Of a stretch of 64,000 nt of DNA, positions 52,788 through 59,784 are shown piece after piece. The position numbers and the translations under genes are program-made. Origin of the DNA: CAZOOM01 sp964460795 (GTDB lineage Bacteria; Omnitrophota; Omnitrophia; Omnitrophales; Aquincolibacteriaceae); contig CAYWRU010000001.1 of assembly GCA_964460795.1 (NCBI GenBank), forward strand, positions 110,706 to 174,705. Reading direction: 5' to 3'. The notes below the pieces were generated by a model. The model was not told the origin of the DNA. It saw only the letters and a program-made list of their open reading frames with translations, and searched no databases. Each line of letters opens with the position of its first letter. The stretch's first letter is position 1.

Positions 52788-52866
52788 CCACCAACCAATA
52801 GCTGGGAGAAATCAAAAGCCCGAGCGAACGAGGCTTTTAATTTGTCTCCCAGCCATTAGGTTGGTG
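52788..52866 (-). terminator. Terminator inside a longer nested stem
   Basis: An inner A-stem-T element (AAAAGCC ... GGCTTTT) works as a terminator in both directions. It is enclosed by a second 9-bp stem (GCTGGGAGA / TCTCCCAGC) and a third (CACCAACC / GGTTGGTG). The whole can fold into one rod of about 79 nt after the 109-aa gene. Confidence 0.75.
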
Positions 52867-52873
52867 AAATGGA

Positions 52874-53203
52874 CTACTCGACGTTGGGCCGAGTAACAAT
52901 CATGAACGGACCCCAGTGGCGCACGGCATAGCCCGCTTTGGCGCAGGCTTCCTCGACCACTTTGGGCGTATCGCGAATCTCGCGATACAGTTGTTTTGTG
53001 TTCTCCCAGCTGGAGGACACGCTATTGGCCATACGGGCGAAGACACCGGGCCGAGCGGCTTCGGCCGGTTTGGCCTCGGCAGCGGTCTCGGTGCCGGTCT
53101 CGATGGTCACCCCGGCCGCGCTGGCGACACGGTGAGCGGCCTTCTTGAACGTCTCGGCAGCATTGCTGAAATCAAACGATTCGGACAGGGTAGCAGCGAA
53201 CAT
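52874..53203 (-). CDS. Unknown protein (109 aa)
   Basis: Starts MFAATLSESFDFSNAAETF. Ala-rich helices (FKKAAHRVASAAGVTIETGTE, ARMANSVSSSWENTKQLYRE) and a final strand. The 5' leader has AGTAGGAGTTTG, shared with the small membrane-protein gene at 58765. Expression is probably strong given ribosome site and terminator. Confidence 0.62.
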   Translation of the reverse strand: MFAATLSESFDFSNAAETFKKAAHRVASAAGVTIETGTETAAEAKPAEAARPGVFARMANSVSSSWENTKQLYREIRDTPKVVEEACAKAGYAVRHWGPFMIVTRPNVE

Positions 53204-53302
53204 GGCAAACTCCTACTGTTGGTTAGGATCTTCTCCACGCGGAGAATATGTTTGGCCGTTATGAGCTATAACGACTCAATGATTATGTCGCGGCTGTGTC
53301 GA

Positions 53303-53845
53303 TTATTTAGCCGACAAAAATAGTCCGCATTCGGGGTTTTCAAGCATTGCGGCAATTTCGGCAAAAGTGGCGTGACCTTCGTCATTGGCCGTGGCCGGCG
53401 TTATTTCCTTATCACCGGTGGCCAGGATATTACCTGTGCCGTCCAAACGGTTATCCGCCAAACCCAGCCACCTTCCTACGATCTTCGGCAATACGGTGAA
53501 TTCGCCAAAGACACCGCATTCGGATAGCTCCGGTCTGCCCTCTTCGTTAAGCGCTGCCGGAGTCCCTCGCGACAGATCGTAGTACTTTAGGGTCTCAGTA
53601 CCGTCGTGGGCCACCTCCCATCGCGCCATAAGCAGCGACGGTTGTTCCATCTGCATGAACAGCTCAGCAGCTACGCCGAGGCAACAGTAACGATCTTCGC
53701 TGTTGTCGGTCTTGTACTGAAGACGGCGAGTACCTTGCTCGTAATCACCGGACTTCAAAGCAGCAATCCACGCCTCGCGAGCCGCTGCCGCTGAATGCTT
53801 AAAGCCGAGAGCCTCGCGGCTGACCAAACTATAATTGATACGCAT
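53303..53845 (-). CDS. Conserved phage protein (180 aa)
   Basis: Starts MRINYSLVSREALGFKHS. Contains AREAWIAALKSGDYEQGTRR and EDRYCCLGVAAELF, the W..AL.SGDY.Q....L and CCLGV pattern common to a small family seen in many phages and without a known function. A hairpin separates it from the Ro60-like gene. Confidence 0.68.
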   Translation of the reverse strand: MRINYSLVSREALGFKHSAAAAREAWIAALKSGDYEQGTRRLQYKTDNSEDRYCCLGVAAELFMQMEQPSLLMARWEVAHDGTETLKYYDLSRGTPAALNEEGRPELSECGVFGEFTVLPKIVGRWLGLADNRLDGTGNILATGDKEITPATANDEGHATFAEIAAMLENPECGLFLSAK

Positions 53846-53856
53846 GCTTTTTCCTT

Positions 53857-53888
53857 AAAGCATGCGGGGGCGGTTTTCCGCCCCCGCA
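53857..53888 (-). terminator. GC hairpin, probable terminator or attenuator
   Basis: 10-bp stem GCGGGGGCGG/CCGCCCCCGC with a 4-nt loop after the Ro60-like gene. Only CTTT follows on the minus strand, so it may act as a partial stop between the two genes. Confidence 0.55.
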
Positions 53889-53899
53889 CTTGAATATTG

Positions 53900-55555
53900 T
53901 TACAGGTTGTCGCCGACGAAGCTCGACATAACGGTCGGAACCGTCGTGTCAAAACCGGCAATGTCCAACATGCCGGGGTCGCGCGGATCGGCGATAGTGA
54001 AGCCGCTCGAAGTCATGCCGATGACGATGAGCTTGGCGTTTCGCCCCATAGCCTGCCGGTACTGGTTAAGGGCTTGGTACGGGTGAATCGCGCCGGCGTA
54101 CGTTTCGTTGTCGGTAATGACGACAAACGCATCGACTTCGAGTTTGTTGGTACGAGCGTACGTCATAGCCAGCGACGCATCAGTCGAGCCGAAGTTCATG
54201 TCGCGCGTCATACGAAGCGCTTGGTCGAGCCGCATGGTCTTGGTGAACGGCAGTTCTTTGAACACGTGAGAAAAGCCGTAGCAGGCCGTCCACGGCTCAC
54301 AGCGAACGCCGACCATGGCCATAGCTGCAGCGCCTTCGGCACACGTCAGAAAGCTGTTACCCATGGAGCTACCCATGGAGCCTGACACGTCGATGGCGAA
54401 CATGTGGTTCTTTCCGGTCGGCTCGACGGCGTCGAAACCTAGGTAGAACGCGTTATCGAGAGCCTGCACGATGCCGGCGGTCGGCGACCACGACAGCGAG
54501 CCTTTGACGCCGCGGCCCATTTGATAGACCTTCGACGCCATGAGGATATTCATCGGATGCAGGCGACCCCGCTTGATGAATTCCTTGTCGTTCAATTTGC
54601 CGACGACCAGCTTCATATTCTTGCTGAGCGGGTCCAACATGCCGATGCTGGTCATCTTTCCGAGGTTGCGCAGAAGAGCCGTAGCCGGCATTTCTTCCAG
54701 CAACGCTTCCCATACTTCGACGTGATTGAGCATTTCGGTCGGGATGACCTCGCGTACAGCGCGATACTTTCGGATCAGTTCGGCTGCGCGCTTCGGATTG
54801 TCCTCCGACTGGATCTCGGCGATCTGGGCATACAGTTCCGGTAGGTGTGCCGAAACGTCCGGATACTCTTTCACGTATTCCGTTCCGTCAGCGCGTTTGC
54901 GTTTGACGTTACGGGCGCCCATGCCTTCCTTGCCTACGGTGGCAAGCCGATACATGGCGCTGTGAGCATCCGACGGCGGCACCGCGTGGCAGAGTTTCAG
55001 GAGATCGCCGTGGCTCCAGCCGTCGCGGCTTTGGTATTTGGTCATGTGGTACGCGAGCTTATCGGCCGGCGTGCTGTTGTACCAGTTGGCAATGGCGCTG
55101 GTGAAAGCCTTGCCCATGCCGCGGAATTGCCGCGCGGCGGCGACAAAGGCGAAGAGGTCGGTCGGAATGCGGCAGACTTCTTTCAAGCGGGCCGCAACTT
55201 TGTTCGAGAGTTCGCCGCCTTTGCCCATGATGTAGGCCATGCAGAAGACGGCTGGCGCGTTCTTCGGGGCGCGTCCGTTCTTGCTGATGTCGCAGATCAA
55301 GTCAATCGTGGCGTCGGCGTTCGTTTGGAGGCAGGTGTCGAGGCAGGTGACGTTCTTGATGGTCAGTTCGCGTTCGGTCGCGTAGTACGTACCGCCCTCG
55401 CTACCGAGGATGAGGAAGCGACGGAGTTGCTCCATCGGCTTCACGGCAAACACAAAACCGCCGGCATTGTTTTGGACTTGGTCGGTGCGACCCGGAACCG
55501 GTTGAGTTTGCGGCGTGACTTTGCGGCTGACGTGCGAAGCGTAATTGTTAGGCAT
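53900..55555 (-). CDS. Ro60/Rsr-like RNA-binding protein (TROVE + VWA)
   Basis: 551 residues, start at MPNNYASHVSRKV with AAGGAAA upstream. Residues about 30-360 form the TROVE (HEAT-repeat ring) domain: EQLRRFLILGSEGGTYYATE is its family signature. Residues about 380-551 form a VWA domain with an intact metal site (IDVSGSMGSS, STDAS, ITDNE). Ro proteins bind misfolded RNA ends in the ring cavity and Y RNAs on the outside. Nine or more RNA elements with a Y-like Ro-binding helix lie within the next 8.5 kb, three free and six in tRNA-like genes, so protein and partners are encoded together. Confidence 0.92.
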   Translation of the reverse strand: MPNNYASHVSRKVTPQTQPVPGRTDQVQNNAGGFVFAVKPMEQLRRFLILGSEGGTYYATERELTIKNVTCLDTCLQTNADATIDLICDISKNGRAPKNAPAVFCMAYIMGKGGELSNKVAARLKEVCRIPTDLFAFVAAARQFRGMGKAFTSAIANWYNSTPADKLAYHMTKYQSRDGWSHGDLLKLCHAVPPSDAHSAMYRLATVGKEGMGARNVKRKRADGTEYVKEYPDVSAHLPELYAQIAEIQSEDNPKRAAELIRKYRAVREVIPTEMLNHVEVWEALLEEMPATALLRNLGKMTSIGMLDPLSKNMKLVVGKLNDKEFIKRGRLHPMNILMASKVYQMGRGVKGSLSWSPTAGIVQALDNAFYLGFDAVEPTGKNHMFAIDVSGSMGSSMGNSFLTCAEGAAAMAMVGVRCEPWTACYGFSHVFKELPFTKTMRLDQALRMTRDMNFGSTDASLAMTYARTNKLEVDAFVVITDNETYAGAIHPYQALNQYRQAMGRNAKLIVIGMTSSGFTIADPRDPGMLDIAGFDTTVPTVMSSFVGDNL

Positions 55556-55590
55556 CGTGCTTTCCTTGGGACAAAAATTCGGTCTAGTTA

Positions 55591-56454
55591 TTAGCGTCGT
55601 TTCTTACGGCGCCGTACAAGGTTAGGGAGCGGCGATTCCTTCGGCCGCAAGCCAAGCTTGTCGATCTCTTTGCTGCTCAATTGTTTCTTGGCGCTGCAGT
55701 ACACGCCGCTTTGTCCGTACAGCTTCCAGCTGTCCGTCCATAGCGCATTGGTCTTCAACCACACGTCTTCTACGTAGTGGTAACGCAAGTTAGCGCCGTG
55801 CCTGGCGCGCTTGGGATCAATGCCGCACTTTTTCAGATATTCAGGATCAAAGGCACCCATGCCGTAGATCCGAATCAAGTTAGGCCCGTTTACCGCCGGT
55901 ACCGCGGTGAGCCGGATTTCGTACCAAACGCCGTCCTTTTCTTTGAAGGTACGATTGCCGATCTTCGTGACCGGCTTTTTGACATTCTGTAAGTGCTTGT
56001 AGCTTTTGACCGGCGATAGCTTAAGCAGCCCGCTTTTGGGACACACATAGAAGCCGCCGTATGTACGCCACTTGTCATGAGACACACTTACGCGAGCCCG
56101 GCCATCGGACTCATAGGGAACTTCCAGTTTCCCTTCTTTCACCAGGAGCACGTTCTTGACGACCATATGATCGATGTGGTCCAGGATGTGGCCCTGAGCC
56201 ATACTGGTCATCTTGAGATGCTCGTGTATGTCGGAGTTAACCTTATCCCAAGGCTTACCGACATTTTTGCGAAGATAGCCCACAAGAGGACCCAAGACAT
56301 CGGTCTGTCTTTTGGTGCCGCGACCCAGGCTCATCGGCTCGTGCTTAGGCGAGTCTTCGCTTAACAGGTCCTCTTTGACGCGGCCTTTTCGAGACGGCCA
56401 GTTGTCATGGGCGCGTGGTTTTTCGATAACCACCTTGCTCATATCCGAGCGCAT
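55591..56454 (-). CDS. Unknown protein next to Ro60 (287 aa)
   Basis: Starts MRSDMSKVVIEKPRAHDNW with AAGGAGG 5 nt upstream. Contains LGRGTKRQTDVLGPLVGYLR, then VGKPWDKVNSDIHEHL and HILDHIDHM, a pattern I have seen in bacterial proteins without a function, and a basic Arg/Lys tail (VRRRKKRR). Its position directly upstream of the Ro60-like gene, in the same direction, suggests a role in that RNP, such as RNA binding. This is inference. Confidence 0.6.
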   Translation of the reverse strand: MRSDMSKVVIEKPRAHDNWPSRKGRVKEDLLSEDSPKHEPMSLGRGTKRQTDVLGPLVGYLRKNVGKPWDKVNSDIHEHLKMTSMAQGHILDHIDHMVVKNVLLVKEGKLEVPYESDGRARVSVSHDKWRTYGGFYVCPKSGLLKLSPVKSYKHLQNVKKPVTKIGNRTFKEKDGVWYEIRLTAVPAVNGPNLIRIYGMGAFDPEYLKKCGIDPKRARHGANLRYHYVEDVWLKTNALWTDSWKLYGQSGVYCSAKKQLSSKEIDKLGLRPKESPLPNLVRRRKKRR

Positions 56455-56470
56455 AGTCCTCCTTCATGGC

Positions 56471-56508
56471 TAAAAAAAGAGCCGGCGCCTTTTGCGGAGG
56501 CGCCGGCT
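56471..56508 (-). terminator. Rho-independent terminator
   Basis: Perfect 10-bp stem (AGCCGGCGCC / GGCGCCGGCT) followed on the minus strand by CTTTTTTTAGCC, 19 nt after the tRNA-like gene at 56527. Confidence 0.88.
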
Positions 56509-56526
56509 ATCACAGAGAAGAGGCAA

Positions 56527-56649
56527 TTGCTGAGTTGGGATTCGAACCCAATCTTCCCGCCTTATTATTGCGATAACGCTCTCACGGCCGGTCTAAAGAC
56601 AAAAAGTGTAAGATCGTGTTTTAGGCGTGCTCCCATACACCGCTCAGCA
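56527..56649 (-). tRNA. tRNA-like gene carrying a Y-type (Ro-binding) module
   Basis: The acceptor TGCTGAG/CTCAGCA, D arm (GTG...CAC) and T arm (TTGGG, TTCGAAT, CCCAA) are tRNA-like. Inside the anticodon stem sits a Y-type module (about 56572-56623): AAAACACGATC, TTTTTG, a GTC-TTTA-GAC hairpin, CCG, then GCGTTATC. With the module removed, the stem CCCGC/GCGGG closes a 9-nt loop (AATAATAAG), not a normal 7-nt anticodon loop. I therefore read it as a Y RNA built on a tRNA body more than a decoding tRNA. Confidence 0.65.
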
Positions 56650-56696
56650 TTGGATGCGCGGTACGTGTCTCAATCAAGAGACCGCTGTACCGCGCT

Positions 56697-56782
56697 AGGG
56701 ACGTTGTTAGCAAAAAGTTGCGAAAGGGCCTTCAGGAATTGCATTTATGGATAACCCTATCGCTGCGGCTGTTGTGTTCCCT
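56697..56782 (-). ncRNA. Free-standing Y-RNA-like element 1
   Basis: Outer stem AGGGA/TCCCT encloses the strand AGCCGCAGCGATAGGGTTATC side and the return strand CCCTTTCGCAACTTTTTGCT, with CCCT/AGGG pairing next to GTTATC. This is the same motif as in the tRNA-like genes, but in the topology of classical Y RNAs: both ends of the RNA form the Ro-binding stem. It lies 1.1 kb from the Ro60-like gene. Confidence 0.6.
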
Positions 56783-56831
56783 GAGTTTTACTTCGACCAT
56801 TGCCTACCGTGAGGAGGCCCCTGGCCTGGGA

Positions 56832-57513
56832 CTATTGGATGTCTTCGACAAACCCTTTTAGGTATTTGTCTAAGTTCAACTTCTTGCCCGTGACGTGGTT
56901 TGACACCACGCCATGGTGGACTTGCACAGTCCTTATTTTATCGCCGCGTTCACCGCTGCCCATTTGGGCAACACGTGAAGCATTGCGATTGGAATGTTCT
57001 TGCGATCGATGCTCTTCAGTAACTCTTTTACGCAGCTCCTGTAGCGCTTTGCGTCGATTCGCTTTTTGGCTTCGCTCGTCTTCGCACTTAGCTTCGATGC
57101 CAGTTGGTGCGTGGCGGGCGACGCAAGCAGTAGCGTTCTTTTGACGGTTTTGTCCGCCGGCTCCGACGGATGCAACGCAATATCGGTACTCAACGTCAGC
57201 CTCCTTGAATTCCGGCAATGGCGCTGAAGATCCAAGAACGGCCACCGTGACCGTACTTGATTGTTTACGGCCACGCTTTTCCGTTTCAGGTATGCGCTGC
57301 CATCTGTGGCCCCCTTGTTCGGGCGCAAACAGCGCATCAGCATTTTGCCCTGAAACTTTCATGACGATCCGTCCAGGAACGTCATCTACGATATTGCAAC
57401 TAAAGACAGTGTCGCCGGCAGAGCTTCACATAAATCTCTGCTTGCTCTCTTACCAGCAATTTTGCGTCCATGCCGCCCTCTGCGGCGCGCAATTCGACGG
57501 TGATCTCACTCAT
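56832..57513 (-). CDS. Class I release-factor homologue, likely made by +1 frameshift at CTT-TAG
   Basis: The first frame starts at 57513 (MSEITVELRAAEGGMDAKLL) and stops at TAG (57400-57402) after 37 codons. Shifting +1 on CTT-TAG continues without a gap: ...KLCRRHCL then SCNIVDDVPGRIV. The joined protein is about 226 residues: RF domain 2 without the N-terminal domain 1, codon-recognition-like PET (about 75-77; RF1 type P-x-T), catalytic GGQ (about 119-121) and a basic tail. Cellular prfB uses CUU-UGA the same way. The start overlaps the HNH stop by ATGA. Role: termination or ribosome rescue, probably with UAG preference. Confidence 0.82.
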
Positions 57514-58004
57514 TGTTGCAATCCTCGTATCGCGATTAGCTTCGTCACCTTGTTAACAATTTCTGTAAGTTCTTCTGGCGATGAATCGCCCTTAAGAGCA
57601 TTACATCGGTAACAGCAGATAGTGACGTTATCTGCGGTATATCCGAGAGACGGTACGATTCTATCCACTGTTGGCGAATCATGCCGTGTACTTATAGTGC
57701 GTTGAAAATTGTAAGTAATGCCGCAGTATGGACAAACTACTGACAATTCTCTTTTTAGATCGTCGCGCGTTATAGAGAACGCTAAGCCCTTTCGGCGGGC
57801 ACGATCTGCAGCCCAATTTCGGGCATTGGTTAACCAAAGCTCGACTGGGTCAGTTTTCCGTCGCTCTCGATAGCGTAATTTGCGTTCATCGCTTTTGCAT
57901 CTTCGACAGCACGAATAAAGACCACAGGGCCGATCAGGTCTAGGACTAAAATCTGCGGCCGGCTTGCGTTCACCGCACTTACTACAGATTTTAGCTTCTA
58001 ACAA
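57510..58004 (-). CDS. HNH endonuclease with N-terminal zinc motif
   Basis: About 164 residues. The ATG at 58043 lies inside tRNA-Val, so I place the start at the TTG at 58004 just after the tRNA. CSKCGERKPAADF and CCRRC make a zinc motif. VCPYCGITYNF, TVDRIVPSLGYTADNVTICC and YRCNALKGDSS are the HNH core. Homing endonuclease within the tRNA cluster, co-directional with the release-factor gene. Confidence 0.78.
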   Translation of the reverse strand: MLEAKICSKCGERKPAADFSPRPDRPCGLYSCCRRCKSDERKLRYRERRKTDPVELWLTNARNWAADRARRKGLAFSITRDDLKRELSVVCPYCGITYNFQRTISTRHDSPTVDRIVPSLGYTADNVTICCYRCNALKGDSSPEELTEIVNKVTKLIAIRGLQQ

Positions 58005-58009
58005 GCGAG

Positions 58010-58083
58010 TACTCGGTGAGGGATTCGAACCCCCGACATTCACGGTGTAAACATGACGCTACTACCAGCTGAGCTAACCGAGC
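58010..58083 (-). tRNA. tRNA-Val(TAC)
   Basis: Normal cloverleaf: acceptor GCTCGGT/ACCGAGT, anticodon stem TCATG/CGTGA with loop TTTACAC (anticodon TAC), T arm GGGGG/CCCTC around TTCGAAT, A73. No Y module. Confidence 0.85.
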
Positions 58084-58087
58084 ATAG

Positions 58088-58210
58088 TGTTCAGGGTTGG
58101 ATTCGAACCAACGACCTCTCGTTCCGAAGACGATAACGATTGTGCGATCGGCCGTAAGGCAAAGGTATGCTAACCGTGTTTTAGCGCTCTAACCCCTGAG
58201 CTACCTGAAC
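58088..58210 (-). tRNA. tRNA-Arg(TCG) interrupted by a Y-type module
   Basis: Acceptor GTTCAGG/CCTGAAC, D arm and T arm are perfect. The anticodon stem is split after position 28 by 50 nt (58133-58182): AAAACACGGTTAGCATA, CCTTTG, hairpin CC-TTAC-GG, CCGA, then ATCGTTAT. Joining the flanks restores CTCGT-CTTCGGA-ACGAG, a normal arm with anticodon TCG. In the unspliced RNA the module pairs with itself (CGGTT/AATCG) and hangs from the anticodon stem as an extra arm. Whether it is removed is unknown. Confidence 0.8.
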
Positions 58211-58291
58211 AAATCAAACTCCGGACAAAATTGTTCGACGCGGGCTCTTCTACAACAAAGTAATGATAAGCGTCGAACGCGGTCCGGATAG

Positions 58292-58413
58292 TGTGTAGGG
58301 AGGGACTCGAACCCCCGACCAACGGCTTAAAAGGCGATAACGATTTACTACGGCCGTGCGGCAAAAAGCGCAAACCGAAAATTACGTCGCTCTACCAACT
58401 GAGCTACCCACAC
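58292..58413 (-). tRNA. tRNA-Lys(TTT) interrupted by a Y-type module
   Basis: Acceptor GTGTGGG/CCTACAC, A73. The flanks join to ACGGC-CTTTTAA-GCCGT (anticodon TTT). The 49-nt insert (58336-58384) lies after position 29: TAATTTTCGGTTTGCG, CTTTTTG, hairpin, CCGTAG, AAATCGTTATC, with CGGTTT/AAATCG pairing. An intact tRNA-Lys(TTT) exists at 62309, so this copy is free to serve another role. Confidence 0.8.
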
Positions 58414-58416
58414 ATA

Positions 58417-58502
58417 CATTGAGCAAAGGTTTGGAGACGGGTATGCCCTTGCGGGCGATTCAAAACCAATTTGATGATAACCGTCTACCATTCGGCTCAA
58501 TG
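58417..58502 (-). ncRNA. Free-standing Y-RNA-like element 2
   Basis: Perfect 8-bp outer stem (CATTGAGC / GCTCAATG). The strand CCGAATGGTAGACGGTTATC is very close to the Ro-binding strand of human Y1/Y4 as I remember it; the return strand is CCCGTCTCCAAACCTTTG, with CCGTC/GACGG pairing. The loop side holds a GCCC-GCAA-GGGC hairpin. It starts 3 nt from the Y-interrupted tRNA-Lys. Confidence 0.68.
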
Positions 58503-58559
58503 CGTATTTTCTACCACAGCGCAACCGTCTTAGCAAGTAGCTGCGCTATTTCAATCAAA

Positions 58560-58633
58560 TGACCCCAGAGGGATTTGAACCCTACATTGTCGGTGCGAAA
58601 GACCGGTGTCCTAGCCAGTTAGACGATGGGGCC
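58560..58633 (-). tRNA. tRNA-Glu(TTC)
   Basis: Normal cloverleaf: acceptor GGCCCCA/TGGGGTC, loop CTTTCGC (anticodon TTC), T arm with TTCAAAT, A73. Confidence 0.88.
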
Positions 58634-58639
58634 GACCTT

Positions 58640-58765
58640 TTAGACGCCGAGGTTCTTGGTCATCCACATGAAGACCATGACGCCGATGATGGCGCCGGCG
58701 GCGAATGCGAATCCTTCGAAGAAAGAGTCACCCGCACTGTTCACCGTGGCTGCTGTCGATTTCAT
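58640..58765 (-). CDS. Small single-pass membrane protein (41 aa)
   Basis: Begins MKSTAATVNSAGDSFFEGF and continues with a hydrophobic helix (AFAAGAIIGVMVFMWM) and the tail TKNLGV. The leader AGTAGGAGTTTG is shared with the gene at 53203. It lies inside the tRNA cluster. Function unknown; small phage membrane proteins include holin-like and inhibitor peptides. Confidence 0.65.
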   Translation of the reverse strand: MKSTAATVNSAGDSFFEGFAFAAGAIIGVMVFMWMTKNLGV

Positions 58766-58807
58766 GTTACAAACTCCTACTATCGGGTTAGGAACGAAAC
58801 AAAACAG

Positions 58808-58898
58808 AGCGAGCTGAGGATTCGAACCTCTTCTCCGCCTTTACACATTGAGGCGTACGTGTAGAAGGCAGCGCCTTAGCCATTGGGCCACGGCCCGC
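58808..58898 (-). tRNA. tRNA gene with 20-nt anticodon-loop insertion, possibly tRNA-Tyr(GTA)
   Basis: Acceptor GCGGGCC/AGCTCGC (one mismatch at the base) and T loop TTCGAAT. Anticodon stem CTGCC/GGCGG encloses 27 nt. Removing 20 nt (CTACACGTACGCCTCAATGT) leaves TTGTAAA, a normal Tyr loop. The insert pairs with itself (TACAC/GTGTA) and is unrelated to the Y module. Reading the 5' side alone would give CTA. Identity uncertain. Confidence 0.6.
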
Positions 58899-58901
58899 GC
58901 A

Positions 58902-58935
58902 GCGACGCGATCATGGGGCTGTCAGATCGCGTCGC
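58902..58935. repeat. Perfect 11-bp inverted repeat
   Basis: GCGACGCGATC and GATCGCGTCGC separated by 12 nt, just upstream of the 58808-58898 tRNA. No T-run. Could be an RNA-processing hairpin. Confidence 0.6.
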
Positions 58936-58974
58936 GCCAATAGCTACGACGCTTAGCGCCGCAACCAAGATCAA

Positions 58975-59018
58975 CTCACAGTTTTGCTTTTGGCCGGCAT
59001 GGTATTGCCAACTGTGAG
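58975..59018. repeat. 9-bp inverted repeat
   Basis: CTCACAGTT and AACTGTGAG separated by 26 nt in the gap between the tmRNA 3' end and the next tRNA. Purpose unknown. Confidence 0.5.
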
Positions 59019-59141
59019 GGGCAGTTATCCGCCCGTGTATGTATAGAGCCAGCTACACTGCCACCGCCGGCCGAAGCCGAGTGGATATGTGAGTCTTTCC
59101 CAGCGGCTCCTCAGCCCTGGCTCTAAGTGGAGGTGTCGGGA

Positions 59142-59784
59142 CAGTTTGTCTGTCGTTTTCACGACAGCCTGGACTATTCCTTCTCCGTTTGGATATGGTT
59201 AGAGTGTAACCATGTCCAATTACGGAGGAAAGCATTTATGCAAAAGTACGCTTACTTAGCCGGCATTATTGACGGAGAAGGCACCATAGGTATTTGCCGC
59301 ACGAGCCGAGGCAAATACAGAGCACCTTACATTAGCGTTAGCAGCACAACTGTCGAGCTTATCGAATGGTTGCATCAGTTCTTAGGCGGCACCGTGTGCC
59401 GACATAAACCTTATAAAAAACAACACTCGCATGCTTACAGCTGGCGGCTTCGCGCCAAGGAATCAGTGTTTTCGACATTGCGAAGTATACTGCCGTATCT
59501 CGTGGTACCAGAGAAAATTAGACGAGCTAATCTGATACTTAGAGAGTATGACATGTGCACTGTTCGTAACGGCAAATACACCAAAACACAACGAACAATA
59601 AAGCTAGACTTTGAAAAACGATTCTTGCATCCTAGTAAGCCATCGCGTAAGCGGAAGGCTCCTATAAGTCTCTAGACTGCTTACGGCTTTCGCCATCACA
59701 GTACGGTGTTGGCATCCTTTCGGAGAAGCGTTCGCCGTTTGAGCTTTCTTTTCATGTCGAGTTTCTTCGACATGCAACCGTTAA
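59142..59784 (-). mobile_element. Group I intron in the tmRNA T-loop
   Basis: 643 nt. The 5' exon ends in U (CAAT) and the intron ends in G, as group I introns require. P7-like segments are present: AGAGACTTATA on the 5' side and GGAATAGTCC on the 3' side. A LAGLIDADG gene on the opposite strand fills the middle. A group I intron at the tmRNA T-loop is known from Clostridium botulinum (established knowledge), so this site has been invaded before. Confidence 0.82.
59238..59675 (+). CDS. LAGLIDADG homing endonuclease inside the tmRNA intron
   Basis: 145 residues from MQKYAYLAGIIDGEGTIGI (GGAGG ribosome site). It has one LAGLIDADG motif (YLAGIIDGEG) and a matching core (EYDMCTVRNGKYTKTQR), so it probably acts as a homodimer. 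It is the only gene on this strand in the right half and is antisense to the tmRNA intron. Its stop codon lies within the intron's P7-like segment. It would cleave intronless tmRNA genes to spread the intron. Confidence 0.9.
   Translation: MQKYAYLAGIIDGEGTIGICRTSRGKYRAPYISVSSTTVELIEWLHQFLGGTVCRHKPYKKQHSHAYSWRLRAKESVFSTLRSILPYLVVPEKIRRANLILREYDMCTVRNGKYTKTQRTIKLDFEKRFLHPSKPSRKRKAPISL

Noticed and set aside
56933..57343. Minus-strand frame of 136 codons inside the release-factor gene
   Set aside because: Alternative-frame shadow; the overlapping frame carries GGQ and the release-factor fold.
58133..58182. Small group I intron in tRNA-Arg
   Set aside because: At 50 nt it is far too short for a group I core and has no P7-like segments; the Y-type strands explain the conservation better.
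58336..58384. Self-cleaving ribozyme (hammerhead, twister, pistol) in the tRNA inserts
   Set aside because: None of the core sequences I know for those classes is present. Occurrence in both permutations first suggested a ribozyme, but the match to the Ro-binding helix is closer.
58417..58502. tRNA with a long variable arm
   Set aside because: Acceptor- and D-arm-like parts are present but there is no T arm; the strands match the Y element.
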